Position numbers and translations under genes: made by a program. 52,554 nt of DNA from Streptomyces fildesensis (GTDB lineage Bacteria > Actinomycetota > Actinomycetes > Streptomycetales > Streptomycetaceae): NCBI RefSeq assembly GCF_016107395.1, contig NZ_JAAIKO010000051.1, positions 1-52,554 of the forward strand, in the 5' to 3' direction. Of the stretch, positions 25,896 through 34,814 are shown in pieces (position 1 is the first letter of the stretch; each line of letters opens with the position of its first letter). The notes under the pieces were generated by a model, which ran no database searches, was not told where the DNA came from, and was given only the letters and a program-made list of their open reading frames with translations.

Positions 25896-25969
25896 TGTGA
25901 CTCAGCGCTTCAGTTGGCGAATGCGCGCGACACTTGGCGAGCTGAGCGTTCACCGTCGTGGCTGGCATG
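25896..25969 (+). mobile_element. Left end of a TTGGCG-type cassette, 33 bp downstream of tpg1
   Basis: TGTGACTCAGCGCTTCAGTT begins at 25896, followed by two TTGGCGA repeats (CAGTTGGCGAATGCGCGC and ACTTGGCGAGCTGAGCGTTC). It is homologous to the end of the cassette at 45419-46276. A matching right end, GCGCGCAGTCACA, closes at 28210, but the flanks (CCCGC and ATTCC) do not match. A further TGTGACTCAGC starts at 25970. So 25896-28210 is a damaged, composite relative. Confidence 0.6.
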
Positions 25970-26076
25970 TGTGACTCAGCAGGCCAACTGTCGTGTCAGC
26001 ATGCAATCTGTCGTCCAGGGCGGGCTATGACCCGCAATGATCACTTGCACGTTCGGCGAGGTGCCATACTGCGCGC

Positions 26077-27594
26077 GTGGTGGAGAACACAAGTACAGAT
26101 GACACCGCCGGCGCGCAAGTTTTGGAGTCCCTCCTGGAGGCTCTCGCCGCGTGGCCGGACCTCGGAGTCAGGGCGCGCGTCAGCATCGAGCAGTGGAGCG
26201 GCCTGACTGCGGACGAAGCGAGGGCTTACCAAGATGTCGGCATCTCCGCCGTCCGAAGCGTTGACGGCGGACGGGCAGTCTCTGACCAGGTCCGTGCGCT
26301 CGGGAGGATGCGCTACGAGCCGTCCGTCTCGACATTGATCGGGTTGTGGGAGCAGTGCCCGGTCCATCCGGTTGCGGTGGCTGCTGCCCACGCACTGTTC
26401 GAGATCGGGACCGCCGGGGCCCGCGACACGCTGCGCAAGGGGATCCACGACCACGAGCACCTCGGCCAGTTCATGGCCCTGAAGGTCATGTTCACCGACG
26501 AGGGGACGGCCTGGGACAACGTCAGCCACCTGTTCGCCGACGAGTGCCTGACTGCTGCACCCGGTCAGATCGCCGCCATTCAGGCTCTCGCCTTCCTGTC
26601 GCCACAATCGTTCTCCCAGTCCGGTCCTGAATGGCACTCCGATGATCTCCGCGACCTGGTGTCCCGGGACCGCCGCTGGCTCGACCTCTGCGTCGGCCTC
26701 CGTGACCACGAAGTCCTGGGCGGGCAGGCCCGCGAGGTGCTCAAGTATGCCGATCCTGCCGTCACCGGCCCGGCCCTGGACGCGGCCGCAACGGTGCGCA
26801 CGACGCAGTCTCGGCCTGCCCGCCAGCAGTGGCGGGCGGGGGATCTCGTCGCGCGCTATGCGAACGGGGACCACCAGGGTGTCTGGCGCGAGCTCGGCGC
26901 CCTCGGTCACCTGGACGGCCCGCAGCGCGCCGAGGCCGAGCAGGTGGCCGCCCTGACCATGGAGCGTGTCCGACAGAACGCCCACAGCCTCGCCACCGCC
27001 CTCATCGCCCACGGCTGGCCGGTCACCCTGGAACAGGCGCTGCCGGGACCCGCCCCGGACGTCGAAGACCGCCTGAGGCATCTGGAACAGATCACCGGCT
27101 CGCCGGCGCCACCGGCTCTTGCCGCATACTGGCGCATCGTCGGAACAATCGACCTCGTCCCGCGCGACACATGGGACGTCCCCTTCCCGTCCGGTGTGCC
27201 AGAACAACTTGCCGTCGCCGACCCGCTGGAAATCCTCGACCTCACCACCGCGTGGTTCTCAGTCGAGGAGTGGCAGGACGAGTCCGCGGACCTGCGCCCC
27301 GAAATCGCCGGCCCGCTAGAACTGACCGTTGCTGCCGACTACCTCCACAAGGCGAACATCAGTGGCGGGGCCCCATACTCCGTCTGGCTTCCACACGCAG
27401 GCGCCGATCCGCTGGTCCGTGAAGAAGAACACGTCCTGAGCTTCACCGACTACCTGCGGCGGGCGTTCGCCAGTAAGGGCTTCCTCCGGCTCGATCGGCA
27501 GGACGAATGGGTAGCCCACGGCCTCACCCGCGACCACCTGGCCGAGCTGACCGACTGGCTGGCGGGCGTCGAAAACGAGAGCAAGGACTTCTGA
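26077..27594 (+). CDS. HEAT-repeat-like protein with SUKH-like C-terminal part, 505 aa
   Basis: Helical repeats fill the first 240 residues (VSDQVRALGRMRYEPSVSTL, HPVAVAAAHALFEIGTAGAR, GQIAAIQALAFLSP, VLGGQAREVLKYADPAV), the usual pattern of HEAT/armadillo folds. The C-terminal 200 residues begin DRLRHLEQITGSPAPPALAAYWRIVG and end with a WLAG helix, which resembles SMI1/KNR4 (SUKH) domains of immunity proteins. This would fit an immunity or defence role, but no toxin gene is adjacent. Start GTG 26077, weak ribosome binding site. Confidence 0.65.
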   Translation: MVENTSTDDTAGAQVLESLLEALAAWPDLGVRARVSIEQWSGLTADEARAYQDVGISAVRSVDGGRAVSDQVRALGRMRYEPSVSTLIGLWEQCPVHPVAVAAAHALFEIGTAGARDTLRKGIHDHEHLGQFMALKVMFTDEGTAWDNVSHLFADECLTAAPGQIAAIQALAFLSPQSFSQSGPEWHSDDLRDLVSRDRRWLDLCVGLRDHEVLGGQAREVLKYADPAVTGPALDAAATVRTTQSRPARQQWRAGDLVARYANGDHQGVWRELGALGHLDGPQRAEAEQVAALTMERVRQNAHSLATALIAHGWPVTLEQALPGPAPDVEDRLRHLEQITGSPAPPALAAYWRIVGTIDLVPRDTWDVPFPSGVPEQLAVADPLEILDLTTAWFSVEEWQDESADLRPEIAGPLELTVAADYLHKANISGGAPYSVWLPHAGADPLVREEEHVLSFTDYLRRAFASKGFLRLDRQDEWVAHGLTRDHLAELTDWLAGVENESKDF

Positions 27595-27617
27595 CCACGT
27601 AGGACGAGGACTTAGTT

Positions 27618-28142
27618 GGCGAGCTGAACGTGCAAGTGGCCATGGGGAACCTGGCGGCGGCCCTGCATCTGCAGGGCGACCGGGTCGGCGCGCTGCACTG
27701 GTGGAACCGGGCATGGGCAGCCGGGAACGTGATTGCCGGCTACAACCTGGGCATGCTGCACGCCGCGGCCGGTGACGCGAACCGCGCGCAGGTGGCCTGG
27801 GAGAAGGCTGCGGCCTTCGGCGATCCGGACGCCATGCTGGGCCTCGTCAAGCATGCGCTCGACCGTGGCGACGCGGTCGGCGTCAAGCGCTGGGCGCCGG
27901 TGATTCTCGCGCAGGACGAGGCGTTCCCGATCACTGCGCTGGGCGTGGCCTTCCGGGATGGTGGCGACCTGCCGCACGCCATGCACGCGTTCCTACGCGC
28001 CGAGGAGCTGGGCGACGGGTATGCAATGACGGGTATGCAATGGAGTACCGGGCCCGGATCCTGGCTGCTCAGGGGCAGCACGCGGAGGCTGACACGTTGC
28101 GAGCACGGGCAGCGACGGCCGAGCGGATGCTCTGAGGCGTAG
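27618..28142 (+). pseudogene. Sel1/TPR-like gene copy 1, truncated and frameshifted
   Basis: Nearly identical to the intact gene at 45509-46129 from GNLAAALHLQGDRVGALHWW onward, but about 55 N-terminal residues are missing; the join is directly after TAGTTGGCGAGCTGAACG, a cassette end repeat. Near the 3' end GACGGGTATGCAAT is duplicated in tandem (28014-28027 and 28028-28041), which shifts the frame and replaces the normal C-terminus. The downstream GC-rich inverted stretch before 28200 also matches the other copy. Confidence 0.85.
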
Positions 28143-28219
28143 ACGCGCGGCGAGCCGGCTCCAGCATGCCTCCGCGCGGGCCGGCCCACCAGACGAAGCG
28201 CGCAGTCACAATTCCGGCC

Positions 28220-28270
28220 ATGAGCCGAAGCACGATAGATGACACCGAGGCAGGCTTGTTGTCACTTCGG
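28220..28270 (+). mobile_element. Isolated end of a TGTGCCGAAG-type cassette
   Basis: TGAGCCGAAGCACGATAGAT and the following GACACC and TTGTTGTCAC repeats match the right end of the cassette at 46278-46833 (in reverse complement). No convincing opposite end was found before 29 kb, so this is probably a relic. Confidence 0.5.
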
Positions 28271-28477
28271 GTGGGTGCCTGGGTCTGCCGGGGTCAGCCG
28301 GGCGTCCTGTCGCATTGAAGCTGTCGGATTCTCACCGTGCCGCGTGCTGAGCGGCGTCGTGACTGCTGTCTTGCCGGGCGCCGAGATCCACTGGAGATCC
28401 CCCTCAGCACTGAGCCTGAGGGACACCCGTGTGAACGGGCGCTTCAAGAGGCGCGGTCATCCCAGAAGGCTGCGCGG

Positions 28478-28867
28478 TCAGCGCCGGCCGCCGCCGATGC
28501 GGCGGTCATCGGCCAGCGCGGTTAGCGGGCCGAACTCGCGGGCAAGCTGGTCCCACGTCAGAACCTCGCCACAGCGGGCCGGGAACTCCTTCGGGTCGAA
28601 CTCGGGCATGCTCCAGGTCCCAGTGCCCCGGTCCCGCAACCACAGGTCCCCGTCACCGTCGACCACAGTCGGCGGGACCGGTACGGGCTCGGCCTGATCG
28701 GTGGGGCCCCACGTGACCCGCCCCGGGTGGGAAACGCGGCGCAGCTCGGTGGTGGCCAGCCGCGCGGCCAAGTCACGGGCGGACTCTTCGGCGTCCTCGA
28801 CCGACGCGAGTCGAAATGCGTCGTCAAGTACGGGCAGGGCTGGATTCTTGCTGCGCTTTGAACTCAT
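28478..28867 (-). CDS. Hypothetical protein, 129 aa
   Basis: ATG 28867 follows CCGGAGGTAG on the minus strand, a good ribosome binding site. The product starts MSSKRSKNPALPVLDDAFRL and includes RDLAARLATTELRRVSHPGR, DGDGDLWLRDRGTGTWSMPE and WDQLAREFGPLTALADDRR. The last part is typical of small actinobacterial proteins I cannot name. It is not part of an obvious operon. Confidence 0.65.
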   Translation of the reverse strand: MSSKRSKNPALPVLDDAFRLASVEDAEESARDLAARLATTELRRVSHPGRVTWGPTDQAEPVPVPPTVVDGDGDLWLRDRGTGTWSMPEFDPKEFPARCGEVLTWDQLAREFGPLTALADDRRIGGGRR

Positions 28868-29168
28868 ACGCTGACTACCTCCGGTCGGGGGCGTCACTTC
28901 CGTTATGACACCCCGTAGAGGAACACGGTATCCGAGGCGGGAGCCGAGCCAGCTACGGCCACTGTCCAGGTGGAGGCGCTGGCACACCGGGCGGCCGGCG
29001 GAAGTCGGCGCCCTGCTCGACCGGCATCAGCCCAGCCGGCTACCGCACCCGTGCCCGACCGTCAGCCCCTCGATGAGCACGCCGCTGCTTCCGCCCGTGC
29101 GGACGCGGCCGACCAGCGCGCGCGGGTCGTCGCCCGCGCCCTGCGCACCCGGTAGGAGGGATCACCGC

Positions 29169-29537
29169 ATGTCCGCTTCCATGGCGACCCGGCGCGCGTA
29201 CCGTGAGGTGACGACCCGCCGGGAGGACCAGATGAGCGCGCAGCCCGACCACGCCCCCGTCACGCCGTACGCCCCCGCGCCCGGGGCGCCGGCCGAACTC
29301 CTGGCCCAGCTGCGCGCCGACCGGCGCGCCGACATCTGGGTGCCGGCCTTCGAGCAGCAGTGGACGAAGGCGTTGGAGGAGTCCCGCCGGACGTTCTCCC
29401 TCGGCGGGCTGTATGAGGTCGTCCAGGAGTGGCAGGGCCTGATCGCCTCCGCCCCGGCGGTCGACGCGTTCGTGGCCTCCGGCTATGACGACGGCGACTT
29501 CATCGACATGGCGGAGCTCCGTAGCAGGCGCCGGTGA
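29169..29537 (+). CDS. DUF6247-like small protein, probable antitoxin
   Basis: ATG 29169 lies behind AGGAGGGATC. The 122-aa product carries LLAQLRADRRADIWVPAFEQ and FSLGGLYEVVQEWQGLIAS, as in DUF6247 proteins, which are often encoded directly before RelE-like toxins in Streptomyces. Its stop codon overlaps the next start by four bases, so the two are translationally coupled. The antitoxin role is inferred from this pairing. Confidence 0.72.
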   Translation: MSASMATRRAYREVTTRREDQMSAQPDHAPVTPYAPAPGAPAELLAQLRADRRADIWVPAFEQQWTKALEESRRTFSLGGLYEVVQEWQGLIASAPAVDAFVASGYDDGDFIDMAELRSRRR

Positions 29538-29794
29538 GCGGACAGCCGTACGCGGTCCGCTTCTCCGCCCCCGCCGCCAAGGCCCTTACCGCCCTGCCCG
29601 AGCACGTCGAAGACATGGTGTGGGACGTCCTGGACGCCGCCGCGGCCGACCCGTGGGGCTTCCGGCAGTGGAACGCCGAGGACCCCGAAGGCGAGGACGT
29701 CCGCCACGCCTCCGTCGGCCAGCTGTCCCTCACCTACTGGGTGAACCGGCCCCTGCGCCGGCTGTCCGTCCTCACCATCATCTGGATCGGGTAG
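29534..29794 (+). CDS. RelE/ParE-like toxin-type protein, 86 aa
   Basis: Starts at GTG 29534, overlapping the upstream stop. The sequence fits the RelE/ParE fold: YAVRFSAPAAKALTALPEHV, VLDAAAADPWGFRQW, and a C-terminal RLSVLTIIWIG strand. RelE-type toxins cut mRNA on the ribosome; catalytic residues are variable in this subgroup, so mRNA cutting is not assured. Pairing with the DUF6247-like gene suggests a plasmid stabilisation module. Confidence 0.72.
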   Translation: MSGQPYAVRFSAPAAKALTALPEHVEDMVWDVLDAAAADPWGFRQWNAEDPEGEDVRHASVGQLSLTYWVNRPLRRLSVLTIIWIG

Positions 29795-30009
29795 CCACTC
29801 GTTGGCCGCCCTGGTCGATGCTCATCCGGGGCTCGGCAAGAGCTGCGGCCCTGTGTCGGCGACGGCCCTGGCACTGGAACAGGAAGCCGCGTGCAGATTT
29901 CACGCCGGGAAGCCTGGAGCGATGGGCGCTCCCTCTGGCCAGGTGCCGGTCGCCGGAGTCTGGATAACATCGTGGCTGATATCGGCGGGGCTTGAGGAAG
30001 GGCGGGCCC

Positions 30010-30411
30010 ATGATGGGCCAGGTTTCGATACGGCAGGCGCTGCGCTTGCTGGCGGGCACGTGGCTGTTCATTGGTGTGGCGTATCTGGTGTTGTGGCTGG
30101 TGCCGTACGGTGCGGGGCTGCCGGTCTGGGCGCCGGCAGCGATGTACCTCGGTGGATGGTGGCGACGCCATCACCTGTCGATCTGGGCCGGAGTAGCGGC
30201 GGCGGCAGCCAGCTGTGCGGCTGGCTTTTTCCTGGTGGACGCCCTGCGAGAGCGTCTGGTCCCGTCCATCGCCGACGTGCTGGCTCCCACCATCGCGGTG
30301 CTCGTCGCAGCCCTGGTCCTGGTGGTGTGGACGCAACGACCACGCGCGCAAACCGGCACAGGTGGAGTGAGTACGCCTTCGGGGGACGCTTCGGTGGGGT
30401 CGCGCGACTGA
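30010..30411 (+). CDS. Integral membrane protein, 133 aa
   Basis: ATG 30010 behind AGGAAGGG. Four hydrophobic segments are visible (LAGTWLFIGVAYLVLWLVPY, LPVWAPAAMYLGGWW, IWAGVAAAAASCAAGFFL, VLAPTIAVLVAALVLVVW). The C-terminus is a short hydrophilic tail. Unknown function; convergent with the next gene, their stops only one base apart. Confidence 0.7.
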   Translation: MMGQVSIRQALRLLAGTWLFIGVAYLVLWLVPYGAGLPVWAPAAMYLGGWWRRHHLSIWAGVAAAAASCAAGFFLVDALRERLVPSIADVLAPTIAVLVAALVLVVWTQRPRAQTGTGGVSTPSGDASVGSRD

Positions 30412-30412
30412 G

Positions 30413-30751
30413 CTAGGCGCCGCTGTGGGGTCCCTCGGGCAGAACCAGCAGGTCACCTTCGTGGGGCGGTTTCGTGACCGTGTGTCCGAGTTGCAGCAAC
30501 AAGCCCGAGACGGCGGCCTGGACGATGGCCTTCATGCTGTCACCTGGGGCCAACTGGTTCGAGGCCAGTGCGGAGAACCCGTCCGATGCGGTCCAGGTGA
30601 TCAAGACTCCGGAGGGGTCTTCCGTCACCCGCAGCCCCGGCCTGTTGTCGGCAGGTACCTCGCCGACCAGGTGAAAGCCCGCGTGCGCCAGGGCATGCCG
30701 CACCCGCGACACGAGTTCGGGAGCATTTGACACGGGGACCGTCTGCCCCAT
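30413..30751 (-). CDS. Hypothetical protein, 112 aa
   Basis: From ATG 30751: MGQTVPVSNAPELVSRVRHA, then GFHLVGEVPADNRPGLRVTE, SGVLITWTASDGFSALAS and a helical end LQLGHTVTKPPHEG. It is a compact alpha/beta protein of a type common in Streptomyces, function unknown. Its start is 192 bp from the antiporter operon, transcribed away from it, so the intervening AT-richer stretch may hold divergent promoters. Confidence 0.7.
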   Translation of the reverse strand: MGQTVPVSNAPELVSRVRHALAHAGFHLVGEVPADNRPGLRVTEDPSGVLITWTASDGFSALASNQLAPGDSMKAIVQAAVSGLLLQLGHTVTKPPHEGDLLVLPEGPHSGA

Positions 30752-30942
30752 CTTTCAGCGATCACACCTGCGTCGTCACCTGGCGCTTCCCCGCCGGGGG
30801 ACGTGCGGTACTCGCGGCGCCGACGTGACCGGCGAAAATTTGTCGTCAGCGCGTAAAGATCGTGTAAGTTCATGGACGGTGTGCCGGGAAGTCTGGTCGG
30901 CGATCGCTTTGGCGATCCTTCTGCCGATCCAGGGAGCTTCCT

Positions 30943-32256
30943 GTGGTACTTGTCGCGCTGTTCGGTGTCGCCCTGCTGATAGCGGTACTGGTGTCCGGCC
31001 TTGCCGCCCGCTCCGTTCTCTCCACGTCCTTGCTGTTCCTGCTCGCCGGCGCCGCTGTCGGTGACGGTGCGCTGGGCTTGGTTCACATCACCCCGGACAG
31101 CCCCTTGGTGACCGCGACCGCGGACCTGGCGCTGTTCACGGTGCTGTTCACCGACGGCATGCACGTCTCCTTCCCCAGCCTGCGCAGCGCGTGGCGCACC
31201 CCCGCGCGTGCCTTGGGTATCGGGATGCCGTTGGCATTCGCGGGTGTGGCCGTGCTGACGCACTATCTGGTGGGGCTGGACTGGACGACGTCGTTGTTGG
31301 TGGGTGCGGTGCTGTCACCGACCGATCCGGTGTTCGCCTCGGCGATCGTGGGCCGCAAAGAGGTGCCGGCCCGGCTGCGGCAGTTGCTGAACGTCGAGTC
31401 GGGGCTCAATGACGGGCTGGCGCTTCCGGTGGTCCTGGTCCTGATCACCGCCGCCGGCCCGTTGCACGCCGAAGGCAACGGTTCGTTGGGCGTGGTGGGC
31501 CTGGAGCTGGCCGGCGGTCTCGCGCTGGGTGTGGTGGTGCCGTTGCTGGTCACGGCCGTGGTGCGGCTTCCGGGGCTGGGTGCGGAGCCGCGTCTGCAGC
31601 CGCTGGGGCCGCTCGCGGTCGGCATCGTGCTGTATGCGGCCTGTCACCTGACCGGCGCCAACCCCTACCTGGCGGCTTTCGCTGCCGGGGCGGTGCTGGC
31701 CTCGTGCGCTCCGCAGAGCGCCCACGCTTTTGAGCTGCTGGGCGAGGCGTTGGCGGAGTTGAGCAAGTTCGCCGCGCTGCTGGTCTTCGGGGCGCTGCTG
31801 ACTCCGGCTTTGTTCGGGGGGCTGTCGGTGGGCGGGTATGTGGTGGTGGTTTTGGCGATCGTGCTGGTTCGCCCGGCCTCGCTGCTGATCTCCCTGCTGG
31901 GCACGGGTATCGATCGCCGGGAGCGGTGGGTGGCGGCCTGGTTCGGCCCCAAGGGCTTCGCTTCGGTGGTCTACGGGCTGCTGGTGCTGCAGGCGGGCAT
32001 TCCCGAGGGCGAGCAGGCGTACACGCTGATCGCGGTGTGTATCGCGGTGCACTCCAGCAGTGATGTCCCCATCGCCCGCGTCTTCCACGTCGACGACCTG
32101 ATCGGCATCCCGGACGACGAGGACGACACCACGGCCGATGTCGTGGAGGGCCGCGACCCACAGCCACAGGTTCCGGGGACGGCCGCCGGCCCGGAATCCG
32201 GTGCACAGGACGACACCGATCTCAAGAGCAAGGAGCTCCGACGTGCGCGCACGTGA
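30943..32256 (+). CDS. CPA1-family Na+(K+)/H+ antiporter
   Basis: A 437-aa membrane antiporter with about 12 helices. The signature region is DGMHVSFPSLR, then GAVLSPTDPVFASAIVG (the TDP in the transport core) and NVESGLNDGLALPVVLVL, where ND is the ion-binding Asn-Asp pair of the NhaP type. The C-terminal cytoplasmic tail is acidic (PDDEDDTTADVVEG), possibly regulatory. GTG 30943 is the start, behind CCAGGGAGC. It is the first gene of a five-gene ion-transport operon; the next start lies inside its 3' end. Confidence 0.9.
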   Translation: MVLVALFGVALLIAVLVSGLAARSVLSTSLLFLLAGAAVGDGALGLVHITPDSPLVTATADLALFTVLFTDGMHVSFPSLRSAWRTPARALGIGMPLAFAGVAVLTHYLVGLDWTTSLLVGAVLSPTDPVFASAIVGRKEVPARLRQLLNVESGLNDGLALPVVLVLITAAGPLHAEGNGSLGVVGLELAGGLALGVVVPLLVTAVVRLPGLGAEPRLQPLGPLAVGIVLYAACHLTGANPYLAAFAAGAVLASCAPQSAHAFELLGEALAELSKFAALLVFGALLTPALFGGLSVGGYVVVVLAIVLVRPASLLISLLGTGIDRRERWVAAWFGPKGFASVVYGLLVLQAGIPEGEQAYTLIAVCIAVHSSSDVPIARVFHVDDLIGIPDDEDDTTADVVEGRDPQPQVPGTAAGPESGAQDDTDLKSKELRRART

Positions 32257-32710
32257 TCTGGCCGAGCCGTACCCCAGCGTCGGGGTCGGCGACGACGCGC
32301 TGGCCGCTGCACGACTGCTGGCCGAAGAACGCCTGCCGGCGGTACTGGTGCTGGACAGCAACGGGATGCCCGGTGCGATCCTGCCCGCCTCGCAACTGGT
32401 CCGCCTGCTGGTGCCGAACTACGTGCTGGAAGACCCCGCCTTGGCGGCCGTGATCGATGAGGCCCACGCCGACCGGCTGTGCCAGGCGCTGGCCGGTCGC
32501 ACGGTCGGCCAGGTGCTGCCCACGGGCGCCACATTCCCGCCGGTCGCTGACGCCGAGGACACGGCGGTGGAGGTCGCCGCTCTGATGGCGACCTCCCGCA
32601 GCCCGCTGGTGGCCGTCGTCGAGCGCGCCGCCAAGGGCCAGGGGCGGGACCATCTGCTGGGGGTCATCACCGCCTCCCGTCTCCTCGAGCGTCTGTTGGG
32701 TGCGGTATGA
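32243..32710 (+). CDS. CBS-domain protein, 155 aa
   Basis: Start GTG 32243 behind AAGGAGC, overlapping the antiporter gene by 14 bases. Two CBS motifs are seen: RARDLAEPYPSVGVGDDALA with LPAVLVLDSNGMPGAILPAS, and VGQVLPTGATFPPVADAEDT with SRSPLVAVVE ... LLGVITASRLLERLLG. CBS pairs bind adenosine nucleotides and often gate transporters, so it probably regulates the antiporter before it or the permease after it. Confidence 0.85.
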   Translation: MRARDLAEPYPSVGVGDDALAAARLLAEERLPAVLVLDSNGMPGAILPASQLVRLLVPNYVLEDPALAAVIDEAHADRLCQALAGRTVGQVLPTGATFPPVADAEDTAVEVAALMATSRSPLVAVVERAAKGQGRDHLLGVITASRLLERLLGAV

Positions 32711-34005
32711 ACAACTGGCACGCCTGGGCAGCCCTGGCGGTCTTCGCCGGCGCCTACGTTCTGATCATCACCGAATGGGTGCACCGGGTCGCAGCCGCGT
32801 TGGGCGGCGCCGCGCTGATGCTCGCGTTGCGCGCCACGGACGCGGACGCCGCGTTCTTCTCCACCGGTTCCGGTATCGACTGGAACGTCATCTTCCTGCT
32901 GCTGGGCATGATGATGATCGTCGGTGTGCTGCGCCGCACGGGACTGTTCGAGTTTCTGGCGATCTGGGCGGTCAAACGCGCCCGCGCCAAGCCCTTCCGG
33001 GTGATGGTGATGCTGGTGGTCATCACCGCGGTGGCGTCCGCGCTACTGGACAACGTCACCACGGTGCTGCTGGTCGCCCCGGTCACGCTGTTGGTGTGCG
33101 AACGCTTGAACCTTCCTGTCGCCCCGTTCCTGATCGCCGAGGTGCTGGCCTCCAACATCGGCGGCATCGCCACCCTGGTCGGTGATCCGCCCAACATCAT
33201 CATCGCCAGCCGGGCGGGCCTGAACTTCAACGACTTCCTCGTCCACCTCGCCCCGCTGGCCGTGATCCTGACCGCCGTGCTGGTGGGCATGTGCCGGTTC
33301 ATGTTCCGCACGGCATTCGTCTACGACGAACACCGCGCCGCCGAGGTGATGGCGCTCAGCGAACGCGAAGCGATCCGCGACCGCCGGCTGCTCGCCCAGG
33401 GCCTGATCGTGCTCGGCCTGGTGGTGGCCGCGTTCGTGCTGCACCCGGTGCTGCACTACGAGCCCAGCGTCGTGGCCCTGCTCGGCGCCGGACTGCTGGT
33501 CGCCATCAGCCCGGTCAAGACCAACGACGTCCTGGCGGACGTGGAATGGCCCACCCTGGCCTTCTTCGCCGGCCTGTTCATCATGGTCGGCGCCCTGATC
33601 GAAACCGGCGTCATCACCGAAGTCTCCACCGCACTGGCCGACGCCACCGGCGGCAACCCGCTGGGCGCCACCATGCTGCTCCTCGGCGCCTCCGCGATCC
33701 TGTCCGGCATCGTCGACAACATCCCCTACGTCGCAACCATGGCCCCCATCACCGCCGACCTGGTCCACAGCGTCGGCGACCCCCACGGACCGGTCCTGTG
33801 GTGGGCTCTGGCCGCAGGCGCCGACCTGGGCGGCAACGCCACCGCCATCGGCGCCTCCGCCAACGTCGTCGTCCTAGGCATCGCCGAGCGCAACCGCACC
33901 CCCATCAGCTTTTGGACCTTCACCCGCTACGGCGCCCCCGTCGCCGCCGTCACCATCACCGTCTCCGCCCTCTACATATGGCTCCGCTACTTCGCCCTCG
34001 CCTGA
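32707..34005 (+). CDS. Ion transporter of the NhaD/ArsB (SLC13-like) superfamily
   Basis: 432 aa and about 11 helices. The family marks are DWNVIFLLLGMMMIVGVLRR, SALLDNVTTVLLVAPVTLLV, SNIGGIATLVGDPPNIIIAS and the second-repeat ILSGIVDNIPYVATMAPI and DLGGNATAIGASANVVVLGI. The Asp/Asn and SxxVGDPPN motifs match NhaD-type Na+/H+ antiporters as well as ArsB permeases; no ars genes are near, so sodium or proton exchange seems likelier. ATG 32707 overlaps the CBS stop. Confidence 0.9.
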   Translation: MNNWHAWAALAVFAGAYVLIITEWVHRVAAALGGAALMLALRATDADAAFFSTGSGIDWNVIFLLLGMMMIVGVLRRTGLFEFLAIWAVKRARAKPFRVMVMLVVITAVASALLDNVTTVLLVAPVTLLVCERLNLPVAPFLIAEVLASNIGGIATLVGDPPNIIIASRAGLNFNDFLVHLAPLAVILTAVLVGMCRFMFRTAFVYDEHRAAEVMALSEREAIRDRRLLAQGLIVLGLVVAAFVLHPVLHYEPSVVALLGAGLLVAISPVKTNDVLADVEWPTLAFFAGLFIMVGALIETGVITEVSTALADATGGNPLGATMLLLGASAILSGIVDNIPYVATMAPITADLVHSVGDPHGPVLWWALAAGADLGGNATAIGASANVVVLGIAERNRTPISFWTFTRYGAPVAAVTITVSALYIWLRYFALA

Positions 34006-34089
34006 ACCCCTGCCCGCGACCTCAAGGGCAGCCACCGCGCTACTCCGGCCGGCACCCCGTCATCAGATCGCATCCACGACAGGCCCCCG

Positions 34090-34401
34090 ATGAACCCCAC
34101 CATCAACTGGACAGCCTTGGCCATCAGCAGTGCCGTCCTGCTGCCCCTGGGCATCCTGCTGCTCCTCGGCGTCCCGCTGCCGCGGCTGGCACCGCGTTTC
34201 ACCCACCGCCGGATGCTGGGGGTGTGTGCGCTGCTGTACTACGGCGTCGTGGCCATCAACACCCTCCCGCGACTGGCCCATGTCAGCGACCGCGTCCTGA
34301 TCTTCTGCACCGGCGCGGGCATAGCCATGGTCCTTGTGGCCCTGACCCTCACCGCCATCGCCAGCGCCGTACAACCCGGGTCCGCCCGTCCACGGCCCTG
34401 A
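34090..34401 (+). CDS. Small membrane protein of the ion-transport operon, 103 aa
   Basis: Starts MNPTINWTALAISSAVLLPL. Three hydrophobic segments (about 8-30, 44-61, 69-93) separated by short basic loops. It lies 84 bp after the permease and 47 bp before the STAS gene in the same direction, so it probably belongs to the same transcript. Unknown function. Confidence 0.7.
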   Translation: MNPTINWTALAISSAVLLPLGILLLLGVPLPRLAPRFTHRRMLGVCALLYYGVVAINTLPRLAHVSDRVLIFCTGAGIAMVLVALTLTAIASAVQPGSARPRP

Positions 34402-34448
34402 CCGGGCCCAGGTCAGCGCAATCCGACATAGCCAAGGGAGAGACCTCG

Positions 34449-34814
34449 ATGCCGGAACGAGGATGGAAAGCATGGCGCGCAGCACGTGCCCTGCGCCGCA
34501 ACGTGCACATCCACCGCAATGACCACGAGCGCGTCGTGGTGAGCCTGCACGGCGACATCAGCCACGACAACGCCCCACCGATCGGACAACTCCTGGCCCA
34601 ACTCCTGCAGGCATCACCCGACGAGGCGCATCTGGACTTCGCGGAAATCTCGGCTCTGGGGACGGCGGCTGGCTCGCTGTTCTTCCCTCTCATGGCAGCC
34701 GCCCGCGAACACGGCACCACCCTCATCGTCCATCGCGCCAACCCACCTCTGCGCGCCAACCTCCGCGCACTCGGTCTGGACCGCGCGCTGTTCTACGACG
34801 ACCAACCCGCCTGA
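34449..34814 (+). CDS. STAS-domain protein, anti-anti-sigma-factor type, 121 aa
   Basis: ATG 34449 behind AAGGGAGAG. The STAS fold is recognisable by VVVSLHGDISHDNAPPIGQL, EAHLDFAEISALGTAAGSLF and a HGTTLIVHRANPPLRANL strand-helix. The phosphorylatable Ser of SpoIIAA (D-S-S/T-G) is replaced by ISALGTAAG, so phospho-switching is unlikely in the classical way. As last gene of the ion-transport operon it may link salt or pH stress to a sigma-factor cascade; that is inference. Confidence 0.78.
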   Translation: MPERGWKAWRAARALRRNVHIHRNDHERVVVSLHGDISHDNAPPIGQLLAQLLQASPDEAHLDFAEISALGTAAGSLFFPLMAAAREHGTTLIVHRANPPLRANLRALGLDRALFYDDQPA

